From: DYRB01 sp963802205
GTDB taxonomy: Bacteria; Pseudomonadota; Gammaproteobacteria; Chromatiales; Chromatiaceae
Assembly: GCA_963802205.1 (NCBI GenBank)
Contig: CAWDHW010000009.1
Location: 1-42,295, forward strand
DNA: 42,295 bases
Reading direction: 5' to 3'
Shown here: positions 17,411 to 25,278 of the stretch, piece after piece
Layout: each line of letters starts with the position of its first letter
How positions within the stretch are numbered: position 1 is the stretch's first letter
Program-made: the position numbers and the translations under genes
The notes under the pieces: generated by a model
The model's input: the letters and a program-made list of their open reading frames with translations, nothing else
Told to the model about the DNA's origin: nothing
Database searches by the model: none

Positions 17411-18355
17411 TCAGGCAGCGCCCGGGGCGGACACCGCCGCAGGCAGCACCCGGACGGTATTGGGCAGGTGGTCGCGCACTACCCCGGCGAAGGCCTCCAG
17501 GGCCCGGCGGCGGGGGAAGCTGCGACGGAATATCAGCGAGATACGCCGGCTGGCGTCGGGCAGATCCAGCCGACGGGCGATGATGCCGCTGTCGGTCATC
17601 CAGCCACCGCGGATGGCCAGTGCCGGGACCAGGGTGCAGCCGAAGCCCGCACCCACCAATTGCAGCAGCGTCTCCAGGCTCGCGGCGCGCAGGTCCGCCA
17701 GCTCCCCGGTCTGTGCGCGCTCCTCCAGGCGGCAGACCTCCATCACCTGATGGGTCAGGCAGTGCCCCTCCGCCAGGAGCAGCAGATCGATCTCCTTCAG
17801 GTCCTGGGCGCCGATCTCGTCCTTGTCGTAGAGCGGGTGCTTGCGGGGGTGGGCGAGCCAGAAGGGCTCGTCGAAGAGCGGGATGGCCGTCAGCTCCGGG
17901 TCATCGATGGGGGTAGCCAGCAGGGCCGCGTCGATCTCGTGGCGATGCAGGCGCCCCAGAAGGGAGTCGGTAATCTCTTCGGACAGGACCAGGCGCATCT
18001 GCGGGAACAGCCGCCGCAGCGGCACCAGGATCAGCGGCATCAGGTAGGGGCTTAAGGTCGGGATGGCGCCGATGCGCAGGGGACCGGCGAGCGGGTCCTG
18101 GTGGTCCCTGGCGAGTTGCTCGATGGCCTCCGCCTGCTCGATGGCCAGTCGCGCCCGCGCCACGACGGCCGCGCCGATGGGGGTGAGCTCCACCGAGCGA
18201 TTGGTGCGCTCGAAGATGGTGACCCCAAGGTGATCCTCCAGCTTCTTGATCTGGCCGCTCAGGGTCGGCTGGGTGACGAAGCAACGCTCCGCCGCCCGCC
18301 CGAAGTGGCGAGATTCTGCCACTGCCACGATGTATTTCAGGTCGCGTAGGTTCAT
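17411..18355 (-). CDS. oxyR: Hydrogen-peroxide sensing LysR-type regulator OxyR
   Basis: 314 residues. The N-terminal winged helix is MNLRDLKYIVAVAESRHFGR with FVTQPTLSGQIKKLEDHLG as the recognition region. The C-terminal effector domain carries GHC at 197-199 and a second cysteine at 208 (THQVMEVC), exactly the Cys199/Cys208 pair that forms the peroxide-induced disulfide in E. coli OxyR. This makes the functional assignment strong. It converges with mpl and is divergent from the M61 peptidase gene. No clear OxyR box was found upstream. Confidence 0.95.
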   Translation of the reverse strand: MNLRDLKYIVAVAESRHFGRAAERCFVTQPTLSGQIKKLEDHLGVTIFERTNRSVELTPIGAAVVARARLAIEQAEAIEQLARDHQDPLAGPLRIGAIPTLSPYLMPLILVPLRRLFPQMRLVLSEEITDSLLGRLHRHEIDAALLATPIDDPELTAIPLFDEPFWLAHPRKHPLYDKDEIGAQDLKEIDLLLLAEGHCLTHQVMEVCRLEERAQTGELADLRAASLETLLQLVGAGFGCTLVPALAIRGGWMTDSGIIARRLDLPDASRRISLIFRRSFPRRRALEAFAGVVRDHLPNTVRVLPAAVSAPGAA

Positions 18356-18487
18356 GGGGGCGATGATACCCGAGTGTCATTGCGGGAAACGATAGCCGGC
18401 CAAGAAGGATGGCAAAGCTGTTTACCACCAGGCCAAGCCCCTGCCGACCCCCAGGCGGGAATCTGTTACCGTATTGCCCCAGAACCG

Positions 18488-20371
18488 ATGCCGCCCCAGA
18501 CTCAGCCCCAGCCCCCGATGGCCCTGACCTACCGCGTCTACCCCGCCGAGCCCCAAGCCCACCTCTTCACGGTGGAGGTCGAGATCCCCGAACCGCGCGG
18601 CCAGGCCCTGACCCTGTCCATGCCGGCCTGGATCCCCGGGAGCTACATGATCCGGGACTTCGCCCGCCATATCCTTGACATCGTCGCCACCGACGCCGAG
18701 GGTACAGTCCCCTGCGAGCGCATCGCCAAACTCGACAAACAGACCTGGCGCCTGGTCCACCGCGGCCTGGCAATGCGGGTCCGCTACCGGGTTTATGCCT
18801 GGGACCTGTCGGTACGCGGCGCCCATCTGGACCAGACCCACGCCTACTTCAATGGGGCTGCACTCTTCCTGAGGGTGGCCGACCTGGACCAGGACCCTTG
18901 CCGTCTGGAATTGGCCCCGCCGCCGGGAGGTATCGGCGCCGACTGGCGGGTTGCCACCAGCCTGGACCCGGTCGCCATCGCCCCCGCCGGCTTCGGCACC
19001 TACAAAGCCGAGGATTACGCCGACCTCATTGACCATCCGGTGGAGATGGGCCACTTCCGCCTGATCGCCTTCGCGGTCCAGGGCATCCCCCACCGCATGG
19101 CCATCACCGGGCGTCACGACTGCGATGAGGCCCGGCTCCGACGCGACCTGGAACGGATCTGCACCGAGCAGGCGGCCCTGTTCGGCGAACTACCCCTGGA
19201 TCGCTACCTCTTCCTGGTCAGCGCCCAAGGCGAGGGTTACGGGGGGCTGGAACACTCCTACGCCACCAGCCTGATGTGCGTCAGGGACGATCTGCCCAGG
19301 CCCACGACCGAGGCGACGGAGCCGCCAAGCACCGGCTATCGGCGTTTCCTCGGCCTGTGTAGCCACGAGTATTTCCACCTCTGGAACGTCAAGCGCATCC
19401 GCCCCCAGGCCCTGATGGACGGCGGCCTGGAGCGCGAGGTCCACACCCGGTTGCTGTGGGCCTTCGAGGGCATCACATCCTATTACGACGACCTCGTCCT
19501 GGTGCGCAGCGGCTGCATCGACGAGTCGGCCTATCTGGAGCTGCTGGCCCATGCCATCACCCGGGTCCTGAGTACCCCTGGGCGCCTGGTGCAGACCCTG
19601 GCGGAGTCGAGCTTCGATGCCTGGACCAAGCTCTACAAGGCCGACGAGAACGCCCCCAACGCCATCGTCTCCTACTACGCCAAGGGCGCCCTGGTGGCCC
19701 TGGCGCTGGACCTGACCATCCGTCGGGACACCAACGGTGCCAGGTCGCTGGACGATGTCATGCGCGCCCTGTGGGAGCGCCACGGGCGCACCGGGATCGG
19801 GGTACCTGAACGCGGCGTCGAGGCCCTGGCGGCGGAGGTCACCGGGCTCGATCTCGCGGGCTTCTTCCGGCAGGCCCTGGATTCGACGCAGGACATTGAC
19901 CTTGCCCCCCTGCTCGCCCAAGTCGGGATCGAACTGTGCCTGCGCCCGGCCCGGGGGGCCAAGGACCAGGGCGGCCTGGCCAAGGACGCGGCGGGGGCGA
20001 TGCCCCCGGCCAGCCCGGTCCTCGGGGTACGCCTCCAGTCCCAGGGGAGCGAGGCGATCATCGCGAGCGTCCTCAGCGGCGGTGCGGCCCTTGCCGCCGG
20101 GCTTGCGGCGGGCGACACCCTGGTCGCAGTGGAAGGCCTGCGCGTCACCCGTAAGAACCTCGACGCCCTCATCGCCCGTGTCCCAGCGGGAACCCCAGCG
20201 CGCATCCATGCCTTCCGTCGCGATGAACTCATGGCGTTCGAGGCCCACCCGCTCCCGGCCCCGGCGGACAGGTGCGACCTGCGCCTCGACCCCCAGGCCC
20301 CGCCGGAGGTCACCAGGCGGCGCTCCGCCTGGCTGGCATCCCGGGTCCGAACCAACCAGGGCCTGGGATGA
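18488..20371 (+). CDS. M61 family glycyl aminopeptidase-like protease with PDZ domain
   Basis: 627 residues from ATG 18488 (MPPQTQPQPP); ATG 18518 (MALTYRVYP) is an alternative and there is no strong ribosome site for either. The N-terminal beta domain (PAWIPGSYMIRDFARHI) is followed by the zinc site HEYFH at 293-297 and the third ligand Glu327 in WAFEGITSYYDDL. A PDZ domain lies around 512-587 (IASVLSGGAALAAGLAAGDT). This is the plan of M61 peptidases such as the Sphingomonas glycyl aminopeptidase; there is no signal peptide, so the protein is likely cytoplasmic. The stop overlaps the birA start. Confidence 0.9.
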   Translation: MPPQTQPQPPMALTYRVYPAEPQAHLFTVEVEIPEPRGQALTLSMPAWIPGSYMIRDFARHILDIVATDAEGTVPCERIAKLDKQTWRLVHRGLAMRVRYRVYAWDLSVRGAHLDQTHAYFNGAALFLRVADLDQDPCRLELAPPPGGIGADWRVATSLDPVAIAPAGFGTYKAEDYADLIDHPVEMGHFRLIAFAVQGIPHRMAITGRHDCDEARLRRDLERICTEQAALFGELPLDRYLFLVSAQGEGYGGLEHSYATSLMCVRDDLPRPTTEATEPPSTGYRRFLGLCSHEYFHLWNVKRIRPQALMDGGLEREVHTRLLWAFEGITSYYDDLVLVRSGCIDESAYLELLAHAITRVLSTPGRLVQTLAESSFDAWTKLYKADENAPNAIVSYYAKGALVALALDLTIRRDTNGARSLDDVMRALWERHGRTGIGVPERGVEALAAEVTGLDLAGFFRQALDSTQDIDLAPLLAQVGIELCLRPARGAKDQGGLAKDAAGAMPPASPVLGVRLQSQGSEAIIASVLSGGAALAAGLAAGDTLVAVEGLRVTRKNLDALIARVPAGTPARIHAFRRDELMAFEAHPLPAPADRCDLRLDPQAPPEVTRRRSAWLASRVRTNQGLG

Positions 20372-21409
20372 TGGACGCCGGACGCCCTACCACTTTGCGC
20401 GCCATCCGCCTGCTGGCGGACGGGGCCTGTCACTCCGGCGAGGCCATCGCCGCCCACCTTGGCCTGAGCCGCGCGGCGGTCTGGAAGGCCTTGCGCAAGG
20501 CATGCACAGACCTCGGCCTGGAGATCCTGGCGGTGCGCGGCCACGGCTACCGGCTTTCAGCACCCCTGGAACTACTGGACGCCGGGCGCATCCTCGCCGC
20601 TCTGTCCACGGCGGCCCAGGGCGGTTGCCGGGCGCCGCGCCAGGCATGCCCCCGTCCTGGGGGGCATCACCCGCCTGGAGATTCATGACCAGATCGACTC
20701 CACCAACAGCCATCTGATGCGTGAGGCCGCCGCCGGTGCGCCCAGCGGGACCCTGTGCCTAGCCGAGCGCCAGAGCGCCGGGCGTGGACGTATGGGGCGG
20801 ACCTGGGTCTCCCCCTTCGGCAACAACCTCTACCTGTCCCTCTTGTGGCGCTATCCCTTCGGCTTAGCCGGCATGACCGGCCTGAGCCTCGCCGCCGGGG
20901 CCGCGGTGGCGGATGCCCTGCGTGGCGCCGGGGCCACCGATATCGCCCTGAAGTGGCCCAACGACATCCTGTGGCGGCGGCGCAAGCTTGCCGGGCTCCT
21001 GCTGGAGGTGGCCGGAGAAGCCCAAGGGCCGGCACATGTCGTGGTCGGAGTCGGGGTCAACACCCACCTTAACCCCCGCGATGCCGCCGCCATCGATCGC
21101 CCCTGGATCGACCTGGACCAGGTCCTCGGGGCCGGTACCTACTCCCGCAATGTGCTGGCGGCGACAGTGGCGGACGCCCTGGGCGCGGCCCTGGAGCGCT
21201 ACGCCAGGGAGGGCCTGGCCCCCTTCCTCGCCGACTGGGAGCGCTATGACCTCTACCGCGGGGAGCGGGTAGAGATCCGCTGGGGAGCGGATGTGGTGCG
21301 CGGCATCCATCTCGGGCTCGATGCCCATGGCGCCCTGCGCCTGGACACCGACCAGGGCATCCAGACATTCCACGCAGGCGAGGTCAGCCTGAGAATGGAG
21401 GGGGACTGA
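20368..21409 (+). CDS. birA: Bifunctional biotin ligase/biotin operon repressor, frameshifted
   Basis: BirA activates biotin and attaches it to the acetyl-CoA carboxylase carrier protein, and in its long form represses biotin genes. The N-terminal helix-turn-helix (HSGEAIAAHLGLSRAAVWKA) is present, so this is the regulatory long form. Around 20648-20653 one extra C in a C-run shifts the frame. Without it the protein reads ACPVLGGITRLEIHDQIDST and joins the catalytic domain (SAGRGRMGRTWVSPFGNNLY, the biotinyl-AMP loop; KWPNDILW). The corrected length is about 346 residues. birA is normally essential, so a real frameshift is unlikely. It begins with ATGATGA overlapping the M61 stop; coaX follows after 4 bases. 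Confidence 0.88.
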
Positions 21410-21413
21410 GGTC

Positions 21414-22160
21414 ATGGATCTGCTCATCGACATCGGCAACACCAATCTGCGCTGGGCCACCCATGAACCAGAGGCCGCAGACTTGGGCGCCATCGCCGGG
21501 GTCCGCCACCATGGAGCCCTGCCTGTCGATCTGCTGGCGGCCTGGGATCGACTGGACCCGCCGGCCCGCGTCCTGGTGGGCAATGTCGGCGGTGACGACC
21601 TGGTGCAGCACGTTGCCCGGGCCACCCGCTCCCTGTGGGGGGTCGAACCGCGGTTCGCCATCCCCCAGGGTCAGGCCCTGGGGGTGCGGGTCGCCTATGC
21701 CGAGCCGACCCGCCTTGGCGTCGATCGCTGGCTCGCCCTGGTCGCTGCCCACCACCAGGGGCCAGGGGCCGCCCTCATCGTCGATGCCGGTACGGCCATC
21801 ACCTACGACGTGCTCCTGGCCGACGGACAGCACCTCGGTGGGCTCATACTCCCGGGCGTCCACCTGATGCGTGCCACGCTTTTCGGGCGCACCCGCATCC
21901 CGCCGGTGGCGGGGCTGACACACCCGGACTCCAGTGCCCCACCCTGGGCCACCGACACCGCCGCAGCCATCGCCGGCGCCTCCCTCCAAGCGCCCGCTGC
22001 CCTGGCCGAGCGCCTTTGGCGGCGCCTGTGCGACCAGGCCGGGGAGGGCGCGCGGCTCATCCTTACCGGAGGCGACGCCGAACATCTGGCCCCACTGATC
22101 GCAGGACCTGTCCGCCTCCAACCCGCCCTGGTCCTCCAGGGTTTAGCACTCGCCTTCTGA
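21414..22160 (+). CDS. coaX: Type III pantothenate kinase
   Basis: First step of coenzyme A synthesis, an ASKHA-fold kinase that is not feedback-inhibited. The 248 residues include the phosphate-binding DIGNTN at 6-11, GVDRW at 102-106 and DAGTAITYD beginning at Asp124, with LGGLILPGVHLMR and LTGGDAEHL later. The birA-coaX order is common in proteobacteria. The next gene starts 9 bases later. Confidence 0.94.
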   Translation: MDLLIDIGNTNLRWATHEPEAADLGAIAGVRHHGALPVDLLAAWDRLDPPARVLVGNVGGDDLVQHVARATRSLWGVEPRFAIPQGQALGVRVAYAEPTRLGVDRWLALVAAHHQGPGAALIVDAGTAITYDVLLADGQHLGGLILPGVHLMRATLFGRTRIPPVAGLTHPDSSAPPWATDTAAAIAGASLQAPAALAERLWRRLCDQAGEGARLILTGGDAEHLAPLIAGPVRLQPALVLQGLALAF

Positions 22161-22169
22161 GAGACACCC

Positions 22170-22712
22170 ATGCTGCCCTGGCTCATTGCCGTCCTCCTGG
22201 TCCTCAACCTCTGCCTCTTCTGGTGGGGCCAGCGCCATGAGGTCCCCATCGATCCCAAGCTGCCGCCCCTGCCCGCAGCGGCCTATAGCATTGAGCTCCT
22301 AGACCCTGCCGGTGAGGCGGATGCCATGATCGCACCGGCACCTCACCCTGCTTCCACCACCATGGTTTCGATACCGGAGCAAGGCGCCACCCAGAGCGGG
22401 GGCTTCCCACCGGACCCCCAGCCCCCCTCTGAGCCTGCGACGGCCGAGGCAACGCCCAGCACCGCAACGGATGCCGGCAATGCACCAGTCGCTGCGCAGA
22501 CCGTCGATGGCACCGCGCCCCCTGTCGCGGCCGAGGGTGTGCTGGCCACGCCGGACGTGACCCCGGGGGCCGAGGCCCTGTTGCCCACGGCGATTGGTGC
22601 GGGGGCCGCCGGTGGAGCGGTTGCCGGATCGGCCGTGCCCAAGGTCACCAAAAAGCGCAAGGTCAAGCGCCGGAAAGCGGCCAAGCCAGTTGAGCCATTC
22701 CATGACTTCTAA
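22170..22712 (+). CDS. Membrane-anchored Ala/Pro-rich protein (SPOR-protein position)
   Basis: 180 residues. One N-terminal membrane helix (MLPWLIAVLLVLNLCLFWWG) is followed by a long low-complexity stretch rich in Ala, Pro and Thr and a strongly basic tail (KVTKKRKVKRRKAAKPVEPF). In related genomes the gene after coaX often encodes an anchored SPOR-domain protein; here no SPOR domain is visible, so the globular part may have been lost or is absent. It shares an operon with coaX. Confidence 0.65.
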   Translation: MLPWLIAVLLVLNLCLFWWGQRHEVPIDPKLPPLPAAAYSIELLDPAGEADAMIAPAPHPASTTMVSIPEQGATQSGGFPPDPQPPSEPATAEATPSTATDAGNAPVAAQTVDGTAPPVAAEGVLATPDVTPGAEALLPTAIGAGAAGGAVAGSAVPKVTKKRKVKRRKAAKPVEPFHDF

Positions 22713-22718
22713 TAGAAT
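22690..22718 (+). promoter_or_regulatory. Sigma70-type promoter for tRNA-Thr
   Basis: TTGAGC (22690-22695) and TAGAAT (22713-22718) are separated by exactly 17 bases, about 78 bases before the tRNA. The position overlaps the last codons of the preceding gene. Confidence 0.5.
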
Positions 22719-22796
22719 CGGGCGCCCTTCAAGCCCAATGGGGCCCGACTGCCCCTGACAGTCCGGAACGCGGCCCGCCAGGGCCATCGGCAACAC

Positions 22797-22872
22797 GCTG
22801 GCGTAGCTCAGTCGGCAGAGCAGCTGATTTGTAATCAGCAGGTCGCGGGTTCGAATCCGGCCGCCAGCTCCA
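22797..22872 (+). tRNA. tRNA-Thr (TGT anticodon)
   Basis: A complete cloverleaf: acceptor GCTGGCG pairs with CGCCAGC, the D arm is TAGCTCAGTCGGCAGAGC, the anticodon stem CTGAT/ATCAG encloses loop TTTGTAA with anticodon TGT, the T arm contains GGTTCGAATCC, and CCA is encoded at 22870-22872. It marks the boundary between conserved chromosome and accessory DNA. Confidence 0.95.
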
Positions 22873-22977
22873 ATAAAACAAGCGGTTAGGCGATCAGTCT
22901 AGCCGACGCACCCGATGAAAATCGCCCCCCGGGTAACACCACGGGTAACAAATCGCAGCGTTTGACCGCGGCGGCCC

Positions 22978-23004
22978 ACAAAAAACCCCGCACTCGGCGG
23001 GGGG
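22978..23004 (-). terminator. Rho-independent terminator, minus strand
   Basis: On the minus strand CCCCGCC-GAGT-GCGGGG is followed by TTTTTTGTG. It should end leftward transcription coming from the accessory region toward tRNA-Thr. Confidence 0.65.
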
Positions 23005-23040
23005 CGAAAAGTACTTTGGCTCGTGTGTGTGTCAGAGCCC

Positions 23041-23250
23041 GGCGACTCCGGCGGTGGTCACACAGCGCGCACGGAGACCTGGCGCCAGAAGCACGTTCAC
23101 AAAGTTCACATGTTCACACTCCCGGCGATGGAGCTACCAGCGCCCCCCCGACTCCGGCGGGGGTCACACAGCGCGCTCAGAGACCTGGCGCCAAAACAAA
23201 GTTCACAACGTTCGCAATGTTCACGGGGGCGATGGAGCTACCAGCGCCCC
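23041..23250. repeat. Tandem pair of ~105-bp imperfect direct repeats with GTTCAC iterons
   Basis: The unit runs from CGACTCCGGCGGTGGTCACA to GGAGCTACCAGCGCCCC; copy one is about 23041-23148 and copy two about 23149-23250. Each copy holds a cluster of GTTCAC-type hexamers (GTTCACAAAGTTCACATGTT; GTTCACAACGTTCGCAATGT) spaced like replication iterons. The minus-strand open frame that crosses copy two translates them as VNIANVVNF. Confidence 0.6.
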
Positions 23251-23431
23251 TCGCCCTCTGGAGCCCGGCTTGCTGCGCGGCGACCCGCTCACGTGTGACC
23301 GCGACAGTCCAGCCGCCCTCGACCATCCGCCCCACCAGTGCGGCCCACAGCCACTCGGGCGCGGCGTGGATCTCGGCGAGGTTGCGCCAGGAGTCGCGGA
23401 TGGTGGTGTTTGCCACGTGACAAACGGCCAT
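23177..23431 (-). CDS. Small hypothetical protein of the accessory region, possibly a remnant
   Basis: 84 residues, MAVCHVANTTIRDSWRNLAE, then IHAAPEWLWAALVGRMVEGG and a tail encoded by the iteron-like repeats (VNIANVVNFVLAPGL). The N-terminal two thirds has real coding character (balanced composition, helices), but no family is recognised. No ribosome site precedes the ATG and the frame is open upstream through a terminator, so it may be the end of a larger broken gene from a plasmid or phage. Confidence 0.4.
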   Translation of the reverse strand: MAVCHVANTTIRDSWRNLAEIHAAPEWLWAALVGRMVEGGWTVAVTRERVAAQQAGLQRARGAGSSIAPVNIANVVNFVLAPGL

Positions 23432-23447
23432 GACGCTGTAGGCAGAG

Positions 23448-23472
23448 ACAAAAAAACCCGCACGCGGCGGGG
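23448..23472 (-). terminator. Second rho-independent terminator, minus strand
   Basis: CCCGC-CGCGT-GCGGG followed by TTTTTTTGTC on the minus strand. It is nearly the same design as the one at 22978-23004, implying a second leftward transcription unit (now lost or tiny) just to the right. Confidence 0.6.
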
Positions 23473-23670
23473 TCAGGGTCAGGTCGCGGACCCAGGGCGT
23501 GTCTCGGAAGCGTCTCCCAGGGCCAGGGCCAGCTTGAGGACGATCCCAGCGGCATCTCCAGATCTATCGGTTCGGCGGGTCCCCGGCCGGTGCGGCCTGG
23601 GCACCAGTGCCGCCTTGGGAGTGGCGCAGGCCGTAGGGCGACCTTATCCGCCCGCTGACGGACCGCTGTC

Positions 23671-23744
23671 GGCCAGGAGCGGTCCCCGAGGATAGTTCTG
23701 TTCGCGGCGCCTTAGGGACGTTAAGCTGCCGCCCGGCAGATCGA
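23671..23744. repeat. Intergenic repeat, left copy
   Basis: Begins GGCCAGGAGCGGTCCCCGAG and ends GCAGATCGA. A second copy in the same orientation is at 35172-35243, with roughly four fifths of positions matching. The two copies bracket the 11.4-kb segment with the zinc-site gene and the helicase operon. Confidence 0.65.
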
Positions 23745-23907
23745 GAAACTTGAGCCTGGCCACTTATCCGCCGGCCCCCGACCCGCCCGATAGGACATTG
23801 GCGGCCAGCGTATCGAGTCACTTCCAGATGTGATCGACCAAGAGCTTCTGCGACCGTTGCCAGTAAACTGAATCCGCTGGAATAGCGTGGATGAATCGGA
23901 GGGTTCC

Positions 23908-24981
23908 ATGCCTTTGCAAAACCGAGTGACGCCTTGGGGAGAGATCGTTGCGCTGCCGGAGCGCGGCCAGCTCATGGGTAATCGCGGGTGCTTGCACGAC
24001 GCGCACCGTCGCGTGGTGAAGCGCTGGGCGCGGGTGCCGTGGATCACGTGTCTGCTGCAGTTTGGGGACCGGCAGCGCGAGGTGATGACGCCAGGCCAGT
24101 ACACGGAGCTGTTTTTCCTGGACGAGGCCACGGCCCTTGCGGCTGGCCACCGGCCGTGTGCAACCTGCCGCCGCGCGGACTACAACGCCTTCAAAGCGTT
24201 CTGGCTGGCGGCGAACCCTGATCTGGCCGCGACCGCAGACGGCACAATGGCGTCAATTGATGAGCTACTGCACGCCGAGCGGGTCGATGCCGATGGGCGC
24301 AAGCGCACCTGGTCTGCCCGCCTTGGCGAGTTGCCGGACGGGACCATGATGGTGCGTGAGGGGACGCAGGAGCCCTTGCTCGTCCAAGGCGGGGCCTTTT
24401 ATCCGTGGACGCCGGCTGGGTACGGCCCGCGCCAGGTGGCGTCACCCGACCTGCCGGTGCGGGTACTGACACCGCCGTCGGTGGTCAAGGCGCTGGCGCA
24501 GGGCTATCGGCCGGCCGTGCACTCAAGTGTGGCGGTCCCGGTCCCGTGGCCGGGCACGCCAGCCCCAGCGACTGAGAATATGACGGATCGGGTGACACCG
24601 ATTGCGGACAGCCCCGCGCCGCTGGCGGCCAAGTGCGCGGACACCGCGGTGAATCGCGCTGGGGAACGGCTCTTCCGGCTTGAGCAGACGCCGGCGGGGA
24701 AGGCGCTGTACACCTATTTCGCGGCCGTCTTGATCGCCACCGAGATGGATCAGGGGGCGGTGTACCCGCTGAAAAGGTTCCTGAAGAACTTCGGCGGCCA
24801 CGAGCAGGCCGGTCGGATCGAAAGGGTACCGGGTGGTCACCGCTTGACGCGCGCAGGCAGGGACTATTTCGCGGACCGTTACCAGCCCGGCAATCCGCAG
24901 CACGTCGATCGCCGGGAGGTGGAGGCCATGCTGCGGTTGGTGCGTACCGGGAAGGCGCCCGGGTGGGTGCCCGCGGACTGA
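23908..24981 (+). CDS. Uncharacterised protein with Ada-like zinc site, N-terminal to a second domain
   Basis: 357 residues starting MPLQNRVTPWGEIVALPERG, with GGAGGG just upstream of the ATG. Four cysteines at 28, 48, 84 and 87, the last two in AAGHRPCATCRRADYNAF, resemble the metal-binding repair domain of Ada (AxxxGxRPCxxCRP). A middle section is Pro- and Thr-rich. The C-terminal part from about 225 (AGERLFRLEQTPAGKALYTY, HRLTRAGRDYF) looks like a winged-helix fold. It lies inside the repeat-bracketed segment just before the defence-like operon. DNA binding or repair is inference; an Ada homology has to be tested by structure prediction. Confidence 0.65.
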   Translation: MPLQNRVTPWGEIVALPERGQLMGNRGCLHDAHRRVVKRWARVPWITCLLQFGDRQREVMTPGQYTELFFLDEATALAAGHRPCATCRRADYNAFKAFWLAANPDLAATADGTMASIDELLHAERVDADGRKRTWSARLGELPDGTMMVREGTQEPLLVQGGAFYPWTPAGYGPRQVASPDLPVRVLTPPSVVKALAQGYRPAVHSSVAVPVPWPGTPAPATENMTDRVTPIADSPAPLAAKCADTAVNRAGERLFRLEQTPAGKALYTYFAAVLIATEMDQGAVYPLKRFLKNFGGHEQAGRIERVPGGHRLTRAGRDYFADRYQPGNPQHVDRREVEAMLRLVRTGKAPGWVPAD

Positions 24982-25278
24982 CAGGGCGGGCAGCCGCGCA
25001 CGCAGCGCGAGCGTCGACCTGCATCCCGGGCCAGCTGGTATTCCCGACCTGGGACCGAATGGAGGCGAAGCCGTCGATAGCGGTGTAGCGGCCAGGAATG
25101 CCGCGGACCGGAGCCTTCAGGGCCTCGGCAACCAACGCGGTTGGCGGTCAACTTCTGCCCATGAGGGCTCGAATTGCAGGCGCAGGTCGAGCTGAAAAAA
25201 TGCGCGAGGGCGGCAGACTGGTTCTAAACCGTCCCTTTGTTTGACCGGATGGGGGATCGGCTGCAGGGGGCCAACACG
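24982..25278. other. Intergenic region before the defence operon
   Basis: About 300 bases. Minus-strand open frames exist but lack family resemblance. The promoter of the downstream operon should be here; AGGGGG sits 8 bases before the ATG at 25279. No clear -35/-10 pair was identified. Confidence 0.3.

Noticed and set aside
23041..23250. CRISPR array
   Set aside because: There are only two long units, with no short regular repeat and unique spacers, and no cas genes.
23818..24150. Minus-strand frame ending in VYWQRSQKLLVDHIWK
   Set aside because: The last residues look protein-like and may be a remnant, but most of the frame is the shadow of the zinc-site gene and no family could be named.
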